Position numbers and translations under genes: made by a program. Shown in pieces: positions 1 through 7,686 of a DNA stretch of 43,449 bases. Numbering within the stretch: the stretch's first letter is position 1; each line of letters begins with the position of its first letter. Where the stretch lies: contig JAMPGS010000009.1 in assembly GCA_023663815.1 (NCBI GenBank), positions 1-43,449 on the forward strand. The letters run 5' to 3'. A model generated the notes under the pieces. It saw nothing but the letters and a program-made list of their open reading frames with translations. It was not told the origin of the DNA and did no database searches. Origin of the DNA: Clostridium sp. (GTDB lineage Bacteria; Bacillota; Clostridia; Lachnospirales; Lachnospiraceae).

Positions 1-980
1 TCAGCAACTGGTATGTGCGCCGCTGCCGCGAGCGTTTTTGGGCAAAGGGCATGGAAAGTGATAAGATTAACGCGTATATGACGCTGTATACGGCGCTTAC
101 GGAAATCTGCAAATGCGCGGCGCCTATCATTCCGTTTATGACGGAAGAAATTTATCAGAACCTTGTGAGAAGCCATGATAAAGAAGCTCCTGAAAGCATC
201 CATCTGTGCGACTTCCCGGCGGTTCATGAAGAGATGATTGACAAAGAGCTGGAAGAAAACATGGAGGAAGCCTTAGATATCGTTGTGATGGGGCGGGCGG
301 CCCGCAACGCGGCGAACATTAAAAACCGTCAGCCCATTGGAGCTATGTATGTGAAAGCGGCGCAGGCTCTTGACGCTTACTTTACGGATATTGTGAAGGA
401 CGAGCTGAATGTGAAGGAAGTGGTATTTAAGGAGGACGTCAGCGACCTCACCAGCTACAGCTTTAAGCCTCAGCTCCGCACGGTAGGCCCCAAATATGGA
501 AAGCAGCTTGGCGGAATCCAGAAGTATCTGTCCGAGGTTGACGGCGGGGAAGCCATGAAAGAGCTGAAAGCCGAGGGAGTAATTAAATTTGAGGTGAACG
601 GCGTGGAGATTGCCCTTTCGGAAGAGGATTTATTGATTGACGTGGCCCAGAAGGCGGGATTTGTGACGGAGGCCGACAACTATATTACCGTCGTGCTCGA
701 CACCAACCTTTCGCCGGAGCTCATTGAGGAAGGGTTTGTGTATGAGGTAATCAGCAAAATCCAAACCATGCGCAAGGATACGGGCTTTGAGGTTATGGAC
801 CATATCAAGGTTGCAATCAACGGAAACGAAAAGCTTGCCGGAATAGTGAACGCCAACAAAACCGCAATTTCCGAAAAAGTTTTGGCGGACGCCATTTTGG
901 TGGACGAGCCGCTTTCCGTTACAAAGGAATGGAATGTAAACGGCGAAAAGGTTACCATTGGAGTGGAAAAAATTAGTTGA
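1..980 (+). CDS. ileS: isoleucyl-tRNA synthetase, C-terminal part (5' end outside window)
   Basis: Charges tRNA-Ile with isoleucine in the cytoplasm. The frame is open from the first bases (codons from base 3 read S-N-W-Y-V), so the gene starts before the window and only about the last 326 residues are present. The catalytic HIGH and KMSKS regions are not visible. What remains matches the helical anticodon-binding domain of class Ia synthetases, including the stretch CAAPIIPFMTEEIYQNLV and the following ARNAANIKNRQPI segment, then the C-terminal domain typical of the long clostridial IleS. The last 8 bases overlap the stop end of the convergent peptidase gene. No terminator hairpin separates the two genes. 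The family assignment is firm; only the missing 5' part limits it. Confidence 0.95.
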   Translation, partial: SNWYVRRCRERFWAKGMESDKINAYMTLYTALTEICKCAAPIIPFMTEEIYQNLVRSHDKEAPESIHLCDFPAVHEEMIDKELEENMEEALDIVVMGRAARNAANIKNRQPIGAMYVKAAQALDAYFTDIVKDELNVKEVVFKEDVSDLTSYSFKPQLRTVGPKYGKQLGGIQKYLSEVDGGEAMKELKAEGVIKFEVNGVEIALSEEDLLIDVAQKAGFVTEADNYITVVLDTNLSPELIEEGFVYEVISKIQTMRKDTGFEVMDHIKVAINGNEKLAGIVNANKTAISEKVLADAILVDEPLSVTKEWNVNGEKVTIGVEKIS

Positions 981-1899
981 GAACCTTTTGAAAATGCTGG
1001 TAATCCTTGCTGGAGTTCCAATTTCCGCCCCAGATAAAGCCGTGGGCGGTAAAAAGCTTGTAGCATAAATCATTTTCATCAATTTTATAAGGAAAATTTT
1101 GGGAGCGGTCAGCGTATATTTCACTTCCTTTGGGGGAGATATAAGTTTCACCGCTTCCGTTTTTGTTAAAGACGACGTAAGGGTTGTAAAAGGGGTTGAT
1201 ATCGATTGCCAAACCCAGCGCGTGCTTTGACAGATTGGAGGAGCCCTCCACAAGCCGGTAGTTAAAGCAGGAGGTGTTATTGTCCAGCATGGAGGCGGTA
1301 TCGTCGCCGCCGTACTCGTCAATTAAGCGAATTTTTTCTATCTGATATTCGTTGAGGTAGAGCTCGTAAAAAATTTCCGCAAGGTCGCGGGCGATTGCCT
1401 GATTGCAGATAAGCTCCCCGGTTTGAACCTGCCCTTCAAAATCATAATAAAGCACCTTTAAATAGCGCAGGTCGCCGTAGCTTACGGCTAAATCTTCCTT
1501 GTCGGAAACGATGTTGACCGCTTCAACAGATAATAAGGGTAGGTTTTCCTCCGAGACGGGGTAGGAAACGCCTGTAATTTGCTTTATGATATCGTCGGGA
1601 AGAGGCTGGTAAGAAAAGCCCTCCGCATAGAGGATGGCCTCAGCGTCCGGCTGAGGGGAAGTGGCAGGGGACGTTGTAGAAACGTCGGCGGAAGATAAGG
1701 GGGCGGCTATCCCAGAAGAAGCAGGGAGTTCCCCGGAGGAGGTGGAAGCGTCAGTTTTTTCCGGCGTTGCGTAAGCAATCTCCGGGTTGGCCTCGGCGTA
1801 CTCTAAGAGGGTTTCCCCGCGGGTAAGAAATCTTGACATAGCGGAGAAGAACAAGATAATTACTACTAATATACCTAAAGGTTTCAGCCATTTATTCAT
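973..1899 (-). CDS. membrane-anchored M15-family D,D-carboxypeptidase-like protein
   Basis: Predicted zinc peptidase of the VanY/M15 type acting on cell-wall peptides outside the membrane. The 308-residue product has a basic N-terminus and one hydrophobic segment (about residues 7-23), then a Ser/Thr/Pro-rich linker (about 45-85), then the catalytic domain. The M15 zinc ligands are visible as H226 and D233 in SKHALGLAIDINPF and H302 in the C-terminal DYQHF. The ribosome binding site AAAGGA lies 8 bases before the ATG. The gene is divergent from ecfA1 and overlaps ileS tail-to-tail by 8 bases. The 232-bp gap to ecfA1 holds the ecfA1 promoter; no convincing promoter for this gene was found. The family is clear. 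Whether it cleaves D-Ala-D-Ala or another wall peptide is not known. Confidence 0.85.
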   Translation of the reverse strand: MNKWLKPLGILVVIILFFSAMSRFLTRGETLLEYAEANPEIAYATPEKTDASTSSGELPASSGIAAPLSSADVSTTSPATSPQPDAEAILYAEGFSYQPLPDDIIKQITGVSYPVSEENLPLLSVEAVNIVSDKEDLAVSYGDLRYLKVLYYDFEGQVQTGELICNQAIARDLAEIFYELYLNEYQIEKIRLIDEYGGDDTASMLDNNTSCFNYRLVEGSSNLSKHALGLAIDINPFYNPYVVFNKNGSGETYISPKGSEIYADRSQNFPYKIDENDLCYKLFTAHGFIWGGNWNSSKDYQHFQKVLN

Positions 1900-2051
1900 A
1901 GAAGGAATCCTTTCAAAAGCAACAATGGGTTTTAGCTTTTAAGTGTATGTCATGTCAGGAACAGCACGCCCTTAAGCGTCAATGTGAAAAGCAATATGCA
2001 TTGACATACGATAATTGGAATATACATCAGCATACGACAAATCAGAATCTA

Positions 2052-2080
2052 TTGCAAATAAAATTAATATCTTGTACAAT
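2052..2080 (+). promoter_or_regulatory. sigma-A promoter of the ecf-truA operon
   Basis: TTGCAA (2052-2057), a 17-base spacer and TACAAT (2075-2080) lie about 50 bases upstream of the ecfA1 start. No other gene intervenes, so this is the likely promoter for ecfA1-ecfA2-ecfT-truA. Confidence 0.65.
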
Positions 2081-2131
2081 ATAGGGCGGATAGCGAGGGA
2101 AGCGTAAAGATAAAGCTGCGGGGAAGTCAAA

Positions 2132-3004
2132 ATGGGAATCGTTGAAGCAAAAAATCTTGTTTTTGAATATATAAGAAGAGACGAAGAGGGCAATGTAGAG
2201 GGAATCACGCGGGCATTGGATGAAATTAATTTGGACGTGAAGCAGGGGGATTTTGTGGCGATTTTGGGACACAATGGTTCCGGAAAGTCCACCCTTGCCA
2301 AGCACATCAACGCAATTCTTTATCCCACGGAGGGGACCATCTGGGTGGACGGAAAGGATACCTCAAAGGAGGATAACCTTTGGGATATCAGGCAGGAAGC
2401 CGGTATGGTATTTCAAAATCCCGACAATCAAATTATCGGACAGGTGGTGGAGGAGGACGTGGGCTTTGGCCCGGAAAATCTCGGTGTGCCCACCAAGGAA
2501 ATTTGGGAGCGGGTGGAGGAAAGCCTTAAGGCTGTTGGAATGTACGAATTCCGCAAGTATTCTCCCAACAAGCTTTCCGGCGGGCAGAAGCAGCGAGTGT
2601 CCATTGCGGGCGTCATTGCCATGCACCCCAAGTGCATTATTTTGGACGAGCCCACCGCCATGCTGGATCCCAACGGCCGCAAGGAGGTTATCCGCGCGGC
2701 GAGGGCCCTAAACGATGTGGAAGAAATCACAATCATTTTGATTACCCATTATATGGAAGAAATTATTCATGCGGACAAGGTGTTTGTGATGGATAAGGGG
2801 AAAATTGCAATGGAGGGAACGCCCAGAGAAATTTTCAGTCAGGTAGAGGAGCTAAAGGCTTTGCGGCTGGACGTGCCGCAGGCGACGATGCTGGCCCATG
2901 AATTGAAAGAAAGCGGCCTCCCCCTTCCCGACGGGATTTTAACCTGCGAGGAATTAGTGACGGCCCTTGAAAAAATTCGGTGGGAAAAGCGGCGCGAAGG
3001 ATAA
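2132..3004 (+). CDS. ecfA1: energy-coupling factor transporter ATPase EcfA1
   Basis: One of the two ATPases that drive vitamin and micronutrient uptake by ECF transporters at the inner face of the membrane. The 290-residue protein shows Walker A GHNGSGKST (46-54), a Q-loop in MVFQNPDNQI, signature LSGGQ (148-152) and Walker B ILDEPT with D172/E173, followed by a switch histidine in LITHYM. Length and motifs match EcfA1 (CbiO-like) proteins. It heads an ecfA1-ecfA2-ecfT-truA cluster, the usual clostridial order. The substrate-binding S component is not in the window, as expected for group II ECF systems in which many S components share one module. Its last codons are the first unit of a degenerate 30-bp repeat that continues downstream. 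The ATG at 2132 follows GGGGAAG at a suitable distance. Confidence 0.95.
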   Translation: MGIVEAKNLVFEYIRRDEEGNVEGITRALDEINLDVKQGDFVAILGHNGSGKSTLAKHINAILYPTEGTIWVDGKDTSKEDNLWDIRQEAGMVFQNPDNQIIGQVVEEDVGFGPENLGVPTKEIWERVEESLKAVGMYEFRKYSPNKLSGGQKQRVSIAGVIAMHPKCIILDEPTAMLDPNGRKEVIRAARALNDVEEITIILITHYMEEIIHADKVFVMDKGKIAMEGTPREIFSQVEELKALRLDVPQATMLAHELKESGLPLPDGILTCEELVTALEKIRWEKRREG

Positions 3005-3133
3005 ATTTGACAGGAAAAGCAGCTTTTGAAAAAGTCCAAAGGGAAAAGCAACGCAAAAGATGAGCTTTGGCGGAAAGAGCAGAGCAAAAGATAGGCCCGG
3101 AGAGAAAAGCAGAATGAAAGATAAGTCTGGCGG
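2982..3133 (+). repeat. degenerate ~30-bp tandem repeat between ecfA1 and ecfA2
   Basis: The motif GGAAAAGC recurs with its final GC at about 2990, 3020, 3049, 3080 and 3110, a period of 29-31 bases, followed by a sixth partial unit at 3132. Most units also contain AAAGAT(A/G)(A/G)G about 10 bases later. The first unit encodes the last residues of EcfA1 (WEKRREG). The later units carry stop codons and look like decayed duplications of the gene end. No hairpin typical of a terminator is formed. Confidence 0.7.
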
Positions 3134-3166
3134 AAATATATGCGCGCAGCCGGAATGGAGAATAAA

Positions 3167-4018
3167 ATGTCGATTATTTTAGATCACGTAAATTATATAT
3201 ATGAGGCGGGCACGGCCATGGAGCACGCCGCCCTTAAGGACGTCAGCCTTGTGATACCGGAAGGGCAGTTTATCGGGCTGATTGGGCACACCGGTTCCGG
3301 CAAGTCTACGCTGGTTCAGCTTTTAAACGGGCTTCTTGTCCCCACGTCGGGTAATGTTTATTATAACGGCAGGGATATCCACGACAGCGATTTTAATAAA
3401 AAGGAGCTGCGCAGTAAGGTAGGGCTGGTCTTTCAGTATCCGGAGCATCAATTGTTTGAGGTTGACGTGTTTTCGGATGTGTGCTTTGGCCCTAAAAATT
3501 TGGGGCTGGATAAGAAAGAGGTGGAGCTTCGGGCCTATGCGGCGTTGAAGCAGGTGGGCCTTGAGGACGAATATTTTTACCAGTCGCCCTTTGATTTGTC
3601 GGGAGGACAAAAGCGGCGGGCGGCAATCGCCGGAGTGCTTGCCATGAAGCCGGAGGTTTTGATTCTCGACGAGCCTACGGCGGGATTAGACCCAAAAGGG
3701 CGGGACGAGATTTTAGACCAGATTAAAAAGCTTCAGGAGGAGACGGGAATCACGGTTATCCTCGTCTCCCACAGCATGGAGGACGTGGCGAAGTACGTGG
3801 GGAGAATCATTGTCATGAACAGGGGAAACGTGTTGTTCGACGACGAACCCGTGGAGGTGTTCCGCCATTATCGAGAGCTGGAGGAGGTAGGACTTGCGGC
3901 TCCGCAGGTGACCTACATTATGCAGGCGTTGAAAAAAAGCGGTTTTGACGTGGATACGGATATCACCACCATAGAGGAGGCCAAAAGGGCCATATTAAGC
4001 GCGCTGGGCAGAGGTTGA
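3167..4018 (+). CDS. ecfA2: energy-coupling factor transporter ATPase EcfA2
   Basis: Second ATPase of the ECF module, forming a heterodimer with EcfA1 under EcfT. From the start chosen here it has 283 residues, with Walker A GHTGSGKST (40-48), a Q-loop in LVFQYPEHQL, signature LSGGQKRR (from 144) and Walker B LILDEPTAGLD. In-frame ATGs also exist at 3140 and 3155. The ATG at 3167 is preferred because GGAG lies 6 bases upstream, and because the protein then begins MSIILDHVNYIY, as family members do. It is separated from ecfA1 by a repeat-filled gap of about 160 bases, unusually long for this pair, and is followed closely by ecfT. Confidence 0.93.
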   Translation: MSIILDHVNYIYEAGTAMEHAALKDVSLVIPEGQFIGLIGHTGSGKSTLVQLLNGLLVPTSGNVYYNGRDIHDSDFNKKELRSKVGLVFQYPEHQLFEVDVFSDVCFGPKNLGLDKKEVELRAYAALKQVGLEDEYFYQSPFDLSGGQKRRAAIAGVLAMKPEVLILDEPTAGLDPKGRDEILDQIKKLQEETGITVILVSHSMEDVAKYVGRIIVMNRGNVLFDDEPVEVFRHYRELEEVGLAAPQVTYIMQALKKSGFDVDTDITTIEEAKRAILSALGRG

Positions 4019-4045
4019 CCTTTCGGCGCGAAAGTGAGGAAAGAG

Positions 4046-4849
4046 ATGCTGCGAGAGATTACGCTGGGACAATATTATCAGACGGATTCCGTAATACACA
4101 GGCTGGACCCGCGGGTAAAGCTGGTGACGACTATCTGCTATATCGTATCCCTTTTTGTCGTGGACAATATTGTGGGATATGTGATTGCGGGACTGTTTTT
4201 GGCGTTGGTGATTAAGCTGTCGAAGGTTCCCTTGAAATTTATGGTTCGGGGAATGAAATCCATCGTATTTTTGTTGATGATTGCGGCAGTGTTTAACTTG
4301 TTTTTGACTCCCGGCGAGACAGTTTTAGCTTTTTGGAAATTAAAAATTACCAAGGAAGGAATCAGGCTTGCGGGTTTTATGGCGGTTCGGCTGGTGTTTT
4401 TGATTATGGGCTCGTCGGTTATGACGCTGACGACCACACCGAACAATTTAACTGACGGCATGGAAAGGCTGATGGGGCCTTTGAAATATTTGCGGGTGCC
4501 GGTTCATGAGATTGCCATGATGATGTCGATTGCATTGAGATTTATCCCGATTCTTCTGGAGGAGACGGACAAAATCATGAAGGCCCAGATTGCAAGGGGA
4601 GCCGACTTTGAGAGCGGCAATTTGATAAAAAAGGTAAAAAGCCTTGTGCCTCTTTTGGTGCCGCTGTTCATATCGGCGTTCCGCCGGGCTAACGATTTAG
4701 CCATGGCAATGGAGGCGCGCTGCTACAGAGGGGGAGAGCACAGAACTAAAATGAAGCCTCTCATTTACCAAAAAAGAGACAAACTTGCTTACGGGACGGT
4801 GGCCGTTTATCTGGCGGTCTGCGTGGTCTTTGGAAAGATTTTGTTATGA
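4046..4849 (+). CDS. ecfT: energy-coupling factor transporter transmembrane protein EcfT
   Basis: Membrane scaffold that couples the EcfA ATPases to interchangeable S components. The 267-residue protein begins MLREITLGQYYQ, typical of the family, followed by SVIHRLDPRVKL. Several hydrophobic segments follow (for example IVSLFVVDNIVGYVIAGLFL), then a cytoplasmic helical region with the coupling motif around IARGADFESG and a second Ala-Arg motif in AMEARCYRGG. A GTG at 4034 is in frame, but the ATG at 4046 has AGGA 5 bases upstream and gives the canonical N-terminus. It overlaps truA by 4 bases (ATGA), implying translational coupling. Confidence 0.93.
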   Translation: MLREITLGQYYQTDSVIHRLDPRVKLVTTICYIVSLFVVDNIVGYVIAGLFLALVIKLSKVPLKFMVRGMKSIVFLLMIAAVFNLFLTPGETVLAFWKLKITKEGIRLAGFMAVRLVFLIMGSSVMTLTTTPNNLTDGMERLMGPLKYLRVPVHEIAMMMSIALRFIPILLEETDKIMKAQIARGADFESGNLIKKVKSLVPLLVPLFISAFRRANDLAMAMEARCYRGGEHRTKMKPLIYQKRDKLAYGTVAVYLAVCVVFGKILL

Positions 4850-5583
4850 AAAGAGTAAAGCTTGTGACGGCCTACGACGGCACGGCCTTTCAGGGCTGGC
4901 AGCTCCAGCCGGGGAAACGCACCGTGGAGAGCGAATTAAACCGCGCTTTAAGCGGGCTTTTAAAGGAAGACATCCAAGTGATTGGAGCCAGCCGGACCGA
5001 TTCCGGCGTCCACGCCCTGTGCAACGTGGCGGTATTTGACACGGATTCCCGTATTCCCGGTGAAAAGTTCTCTTACGCCTTGAATCAGCGGCTGCCGGAG
5101 GATATTAGGATTCAGCGTTCGGAGGAGGTGGCGTCCGATTTTCACCCCAGACATTGCGAGAGCCGGAAAACCTACGAGTACAGGATATTAAATACGGAGT
5201 TCCCGCTGCCCACAAAGCGGCTGTACGCACATTTTACTTACGTGCCCCTTGACGTGGAAAAAATGCGGCGGGCGGCGGCCTTTCTTATAGGAGAGCACGA
5301 CTTTGCAAGCTTTTGTTCCGCCGCGTCGGGAGCGCGCTCCACAGTAAGGACTATCTATGAGCTAACGGTGGAAAAACAGGGGAATGAGATTGTCATTCGG
5401 GTGTGCGGCAGCGGTTTCCTTTATAATATGGTAAGAATCATTGCGGGGACCCTTATGGAAGTAGGGCGGGGAAGCAGGACCCCGGAGGAGGTCAGGGATA
5501 TTCTGGCGGCAAAAGACCGCTCGGCAGCAGGGCCAACGGCCCCGGCCTGCGGACTGACGCTGGTGGGGTATGAGTTTTTGTGA
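4846..5583 (+). CDS. truA: tRNA pseudouridine(38-40) synthase TruA
   Basis: Isomerises uridines 38-40 in the anticodon arm of many tRNAs. The 245-residue protein has the normal length. The catalytic aspartate is D52 in GASRTDSGVHAL, and the downstream conserved FLYNMVR and G-T-L-M-E-V-G segments are present. It is the last gene of the ecf operon, overlapping ecfT by 4 bases. The 380-bp region after it holds the rplM promoter and leader, and no strong terminator was seen immediately after truA. Confidence 0.95.
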   Translation: MKRVKLVTAYDGTAFQGWQLQPGKRTVESELNRALSGLLKEDIQVIGASRTDSGVHALCNVAVFDTDSRIPGEKFSYALNQRLPEDIRIQRSEEVASDFHPRHCESRKTYEYRILNTEFPLPTKRLYAHFTYVPLDVEKMRRAAAFLIGEHDFASFCSAASGARSTVRTIYELTVEKQGNEIVIRVCGSGFLYNMVRIIAGTLMEVGRGSRTPEEVRDILAAKDRSAAGPTAPACGLTLVGYEFL

Positions 5584-5693
5584 TGGAGCGGTAAGCATTG
5601 TCCGTTGAAATGCCTAAAAATTTTTTATGTGGAAGTGAAAATAAATTTTCCATCTCGGCGCAAATTTTTACGGATGAATTGGCAAAATTTCGG

Positions 5694-5722
5694 TTGACAC
5701 GCCCGGAAGCGTATAATATAAT
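5694..5722 (+). promoter_or_regulatory. perfect consensus sigma-A promoter of rplM-rpsI
   Basis: TTGACA (5694-5699), exactly 17 bases, then TATAAT (5717-5722). A second overlapping TATAAT at 5712-5717 is only 12 bases from the -35 and is not expected to be used. Transcription would start near 5729-5730, giving a leader of about 237 bases before rplM. Confidence 0.9.
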
Positions 5723-5728
5723 TATTTG

Positions 5729-5960
5729 GTGCGAAAAGGTTTCATAATGTTTGTCCTATTCCCAGACATAACATTATAAATAGAATCCTCATGTTGTTTT
5801 AAAATGTTCACGGCGGCCCGGACATCCGTCTGAGTATGAGAAGCGGCGGCAGGAAATATGCGTCATGTACTGCACATATCAATCTGCATATGGCGTATGC
5901 AGCAGGCGTAAGTATTGTGCAATGTGCAGAAATGTACATTGAGATGATTATAACGGAGGT
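5729..5960 (+). promoter_or_regulatory. structured 5' leader of rplM (candidate L13-type autoregulatory leader)
   Basis: The region between the promoter and the rplM ribosome binding site folds into two strong structures on paper. The first is a hairpin with arms 5744-5755 and 5765-5777 (8 bp plus 4 bp around one bulged T, 9-base loop). The second is a three-tier stem near the gene: 5865-5870 with 5934-5939, then 5871-5877 with 5922-5928 after a 5-base bulge, enclosing a 7-bp hairpin 5884-5890/5896-5902. Neither is followed by a T-run, so they do not look like simple terminators. L13 leaders controlling rplM-rpsI are known in Bacillota. Membership in that family here is inferred from position only. 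Confidence 0.6.
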
Positions 5961-5966
5961 AATTTC

Positions 5967-6395
5967 ATGAAGACAGTGATAATGAATCCTGCCACAATTG
6001 AAAGAAAATGGTATGTGGTGGATGCTGAAAATAAGACGTTGGGGCGTTTAGCTTCAGAGGTAGCCAAGGTTTTAAGAGGTAAGAATAAACCGATTTTTAC
6101 TCCTAATCTGGATATGGGAGATTATGTGATTGTTGTAAACGCTGATAAAGTAAAAGTGACAGGCAAAAAATTAGATAAGAAGATTTATTATCGCCATACG
6201 GGGTATGTGGGCGGTTTGAAGCAGACTACCCTGCGCGAGATGATGGCCAAGAAGCCTGAAAGAGTGATAGAGCTTGCCGTTAAGGGTATGCTTCCCAAGG
6301 GACCTTTAGGTAGACAGATGTATAGCAAGCTTCATGTATACGTGGGGCCTGAGCATAAACATGCGGCTCAGCAGCCTGAAGTATTAACATTTTAA
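5967..6395 (+). CDS. rplM: 50S ribosomal protein L13
   Basis: Early-assembly protein of the large ribosomal subunit. The 142-residue protein has the standard length, with the family segments [38 protein letters not shown] and [18 protein letters not shown] lies at a good distance before the ATG. It is followed 25 bases later by rpsI, the near-universal partner, and the pair is transcribed from the consensus promoter at 5694. Confidence 0.98.
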   Translation: MKTVIMNPATIERKWYVVDAENKTLGRLASEVAKVLRGKNKPIFTPNLDMGDYVIVVNADKVKVTGKKLDKKIYYRHTGYVGGLKQTTLREMMAKKPERVIELAVKGMLPKGPLGRQMYSKLHVYVGPEHKHAAQQPEVLTF

Positions 6396-6420
6396 GAGGG
6401 ACTGAAAGGAGAAGATTAAA

Positions 6421-6816
6421 ATGGCTAAATCAGCAAGATTCTACGGAACAGGTAGAAGAAAAAAATCAGTTGCCAGAGTATATTTAATGCCCGGTAAAGG
6501 TGAAATTACAATCAATAAAAGACCGATAGATGATTATTTTGGATTTGAGACATTGAAGGTTATCGTTCGCCAGCCCATGGCGGCAACGGATACCGTTGAC
6601 AAGTACGACGTGATGGTAAACGTTCGCGGCGGCGGCTACACAGGCCAAGCCGGCGCAATCAGACACGGAATTGCTAGAGCCTTGCTTCAAGTGGACGCCG
6701 ATTACAGACCGGCGCTCAAGAAAGCCGGATATTTGACGAGAGACCCTCGTATGAAAGAGAGAAAGAAATACGGTCTCAAAGCAGCCCGTCGGGCGCCGCA
6801 GTTTAGTAAGAGATAA
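6421..6816 (+). CDS. rpsI: 30S ribosomal protein S9
   Basis: Small-subunit protein whose C-terminal tail reaches the P-site tRNA. At 131 residues it has the usual length and shows the conserved [14 protein letters not shown] start and [20 protein letters not shown] core. The C-terminal tail [12 protein letters not shown] ends in the functionally important Lys-Arg. The ribosome binding site AAAGGAG precedes the ATG. It is the last gene of the transcript, which ends at the hairpin at 6848. Confidence 0.98.
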   Translation: MAKSARFYGTGRRKKSVARVYLMPGKGEITINKRPIDDYFGFETLKVIVRQPMAATDTVDKYDVMVNVRGGGYTGQAGAIRHGIARALLQVDADYRPALKKAGYLTRDPRMKERKKYGLKAARRAPQFSKR

Positions 6817-6847
6817 GCAGGCAGAAAACGAAACGTCAAAAATATAT

Positions 6848-6875
6848 ACTCCGCAGGTTTTCCTGCGGAGTTTTT
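6848..6875 (+). terminator. Rho-independent terminator of rplM-rpsI
   Basis: Perfect 10-bp stem ACTCCGCAGG (6848-6857) / CCTGCGGAGT (6862-6871) with a TTTT loop and a T-run to 6875, about 30 bases after the rpsI stop. Confidence 0.93.
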
Positions 6876-6911
6876 CTCAATTATTAGATGAAGATTATAC
6901 AGAGGTATTGT

Positions 6912-7091
6912 ATGTGTGATGTAAAGAAGTATGAAAAAATATATGAAGAAATAGCGCATCTTCAGCCTGAAGATACCTTGCAGCTTGTGCTAGAGGCTGA
7001 AACAGAGGAACAGAAAAAATTTTATGAAATGGTCGGTGATTTTCTCCTGCAAAAAAAGCAACGTCAGGCAATAGAAAGGAAGCTTTTTTAG
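6912..7091 (+). CDS. small unrecognised protein upstream of zeta-like toxin (possible antitoxin)
   Basis: A 59-residue, charged, probably helical product (MCDVKKYEKIYEEIAHLQ... to KKQRQAIERKLF). It has no motif I recognise. An ATG at 6888 is also in frame, but AGAGG at 6901-6905, 6 bases before the ATG at 6912, favours the shorter form. Its TAG stop shares one base with the GTG start of the following zeta-toxin-like gene, so the two are translationally coupled. Small partner genes before zeta-type kinases are often antitoxins; that role is inferred from arrangement alone. Local base composition is AT-rich compared with the genes on either side. Confidence 0.6.
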   Translation: MCDVKKYEKIYEEIAHLQPEDTLQLVLEAETEEQKKFYEMVGDFLLQKKQRQAIERKLF

Positions 7092-7570
7092 TGAAGAGAT
7101 ATATATTGATAGCCGGAGTTAATGGGGCTGGTAAATCGACTTTGTATCGGATTATGCAAAGCCTGCAGAACATGCCAAGAGTAAATGCAGATGAAATATT
7201 AAAAGAGCTTGGAGATTGGAGAAATGCCGCGGATATTATGTCCGCCGGAAAAATCGCAGTGAGGAAAATCGCACAATATATTGAAGAAGGTATTACTTTT
7301 AATCAAGAGACAACATTGTGTGGAAAATCAATTTTAAATAATATAATGAAGGCAAAGAAAAAAGGATATTTCATAGAGATGCATTATATTGGAGTAGAGA
7401 GCGTAAATATTGTCAAAGAAAGAGTACGGGAACGCGTAAAACAGGGAGGGCATGGTATTTCAGAAAGGGACATTGAAAAAAGATACATTGATACGTTTAA
7501 TAATTTGAAAAATGTTCTACCAGATTGCGATTTAGCGGCATTTTATGATAATTACGGTAGAATTTCATAG
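7091..7570 (+). CDS. zeta-toxin-like P-loop kinase, truncated by a frameshift
   Basis: Predicted nucleotide-binding protein of the zeta-toxin/P-loop kinase group; zeta toxins phosphorylate UDP-N-acetylglucosamine. The Walker A motif GVNGAGKST (9-17) is intact and sits in the N-terminal IAGVNGAGKS context of the family. NADEIL and FNQETTLCGKSI match later conserved segments. The start is GTG, overlapping the upstream stop by one base. The frame closes at 7570 after ...YDNYGRIS, but the +1 frame continues immediately with a typical family C-terminus, so an extra base near 7556-7562 has probably truncated it by about 28 residues. It could still be partly active. Substrate is unknown. Confidence 0.75.
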   Translation: MKRYILIAGVNGAGKSTLYRIMQSLQNMPRVNADEILKELGDWRNAADIMSAGKIAVRKIAQYIEEGITFNQETTLCGKSILNNIMKAKKKGYFIEMHYIGVESVNIVKERVRERVKQGGHGISERDIEKRYIDTFNNLKNVLPDCDLAAFYDNYGRIS

Positions 7571-7649
7571 GTTTGCAATTTATAAAAATGGAAAGATAGT
7601 AAGAATTTCTCATGATATACCAATGTGGTATAAAAATTTTACGGAGTAA
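7563..7649 (+). pseudogene. out-of-frame C-terminal remainder of the zeta-like protein
   Basis: Read from 7563 in the next frame, the sequence encodes FHRFAIYKNGKIVRISHD then IPMWYKNFTE and a stop at 7647-7649. This is the expected end of such kinases and joins the upstream protein directly if one base is removed from the TAGAATT stretch near 7556-7562. It has no start codon or ribosome binding site of its own. Confidence 0.7.
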
Positions 7650-7686
7650 TATATAATGAATTCAGGAAATATGCTTTGTTCGAAAA

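Noticed and set aside
630..1322. Long open frame on the minus strand across the ileS end and the M15 gene
   Set aside because: It lies inside two well-supported genes in other frames and its translation has no family features.
1945..2009. Inverted repeat GTATGTCA / TGACATAC in the M15-ecfA1 gap
   Set aside because: Arms of 8 bp about 50 bases apart are weak evidence for an operator or hairpin, and nothing else supports a function.
2001..2029. TTGACA at 2001-2006 as the ecfA1 -35
   Set aside because: The nearest -10-like sequence (TATACA at 2021) leaves only a 14-base spacer; the pair at 2052/2075 fits much better.
2982..3133. Regular 30-base repeats considered as a CRISPR remnant
   Set aside because: The units are contiguous and degenerate, there are no unique spacers, and the first unit is ecfA1 coding sequence.
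5712..5717. First TATAAT after the rplM -35
   Set aside because: It is only 12 bases from TTGACA; the overlapping TATAAT at 5717-5722 gives the ideal 17.
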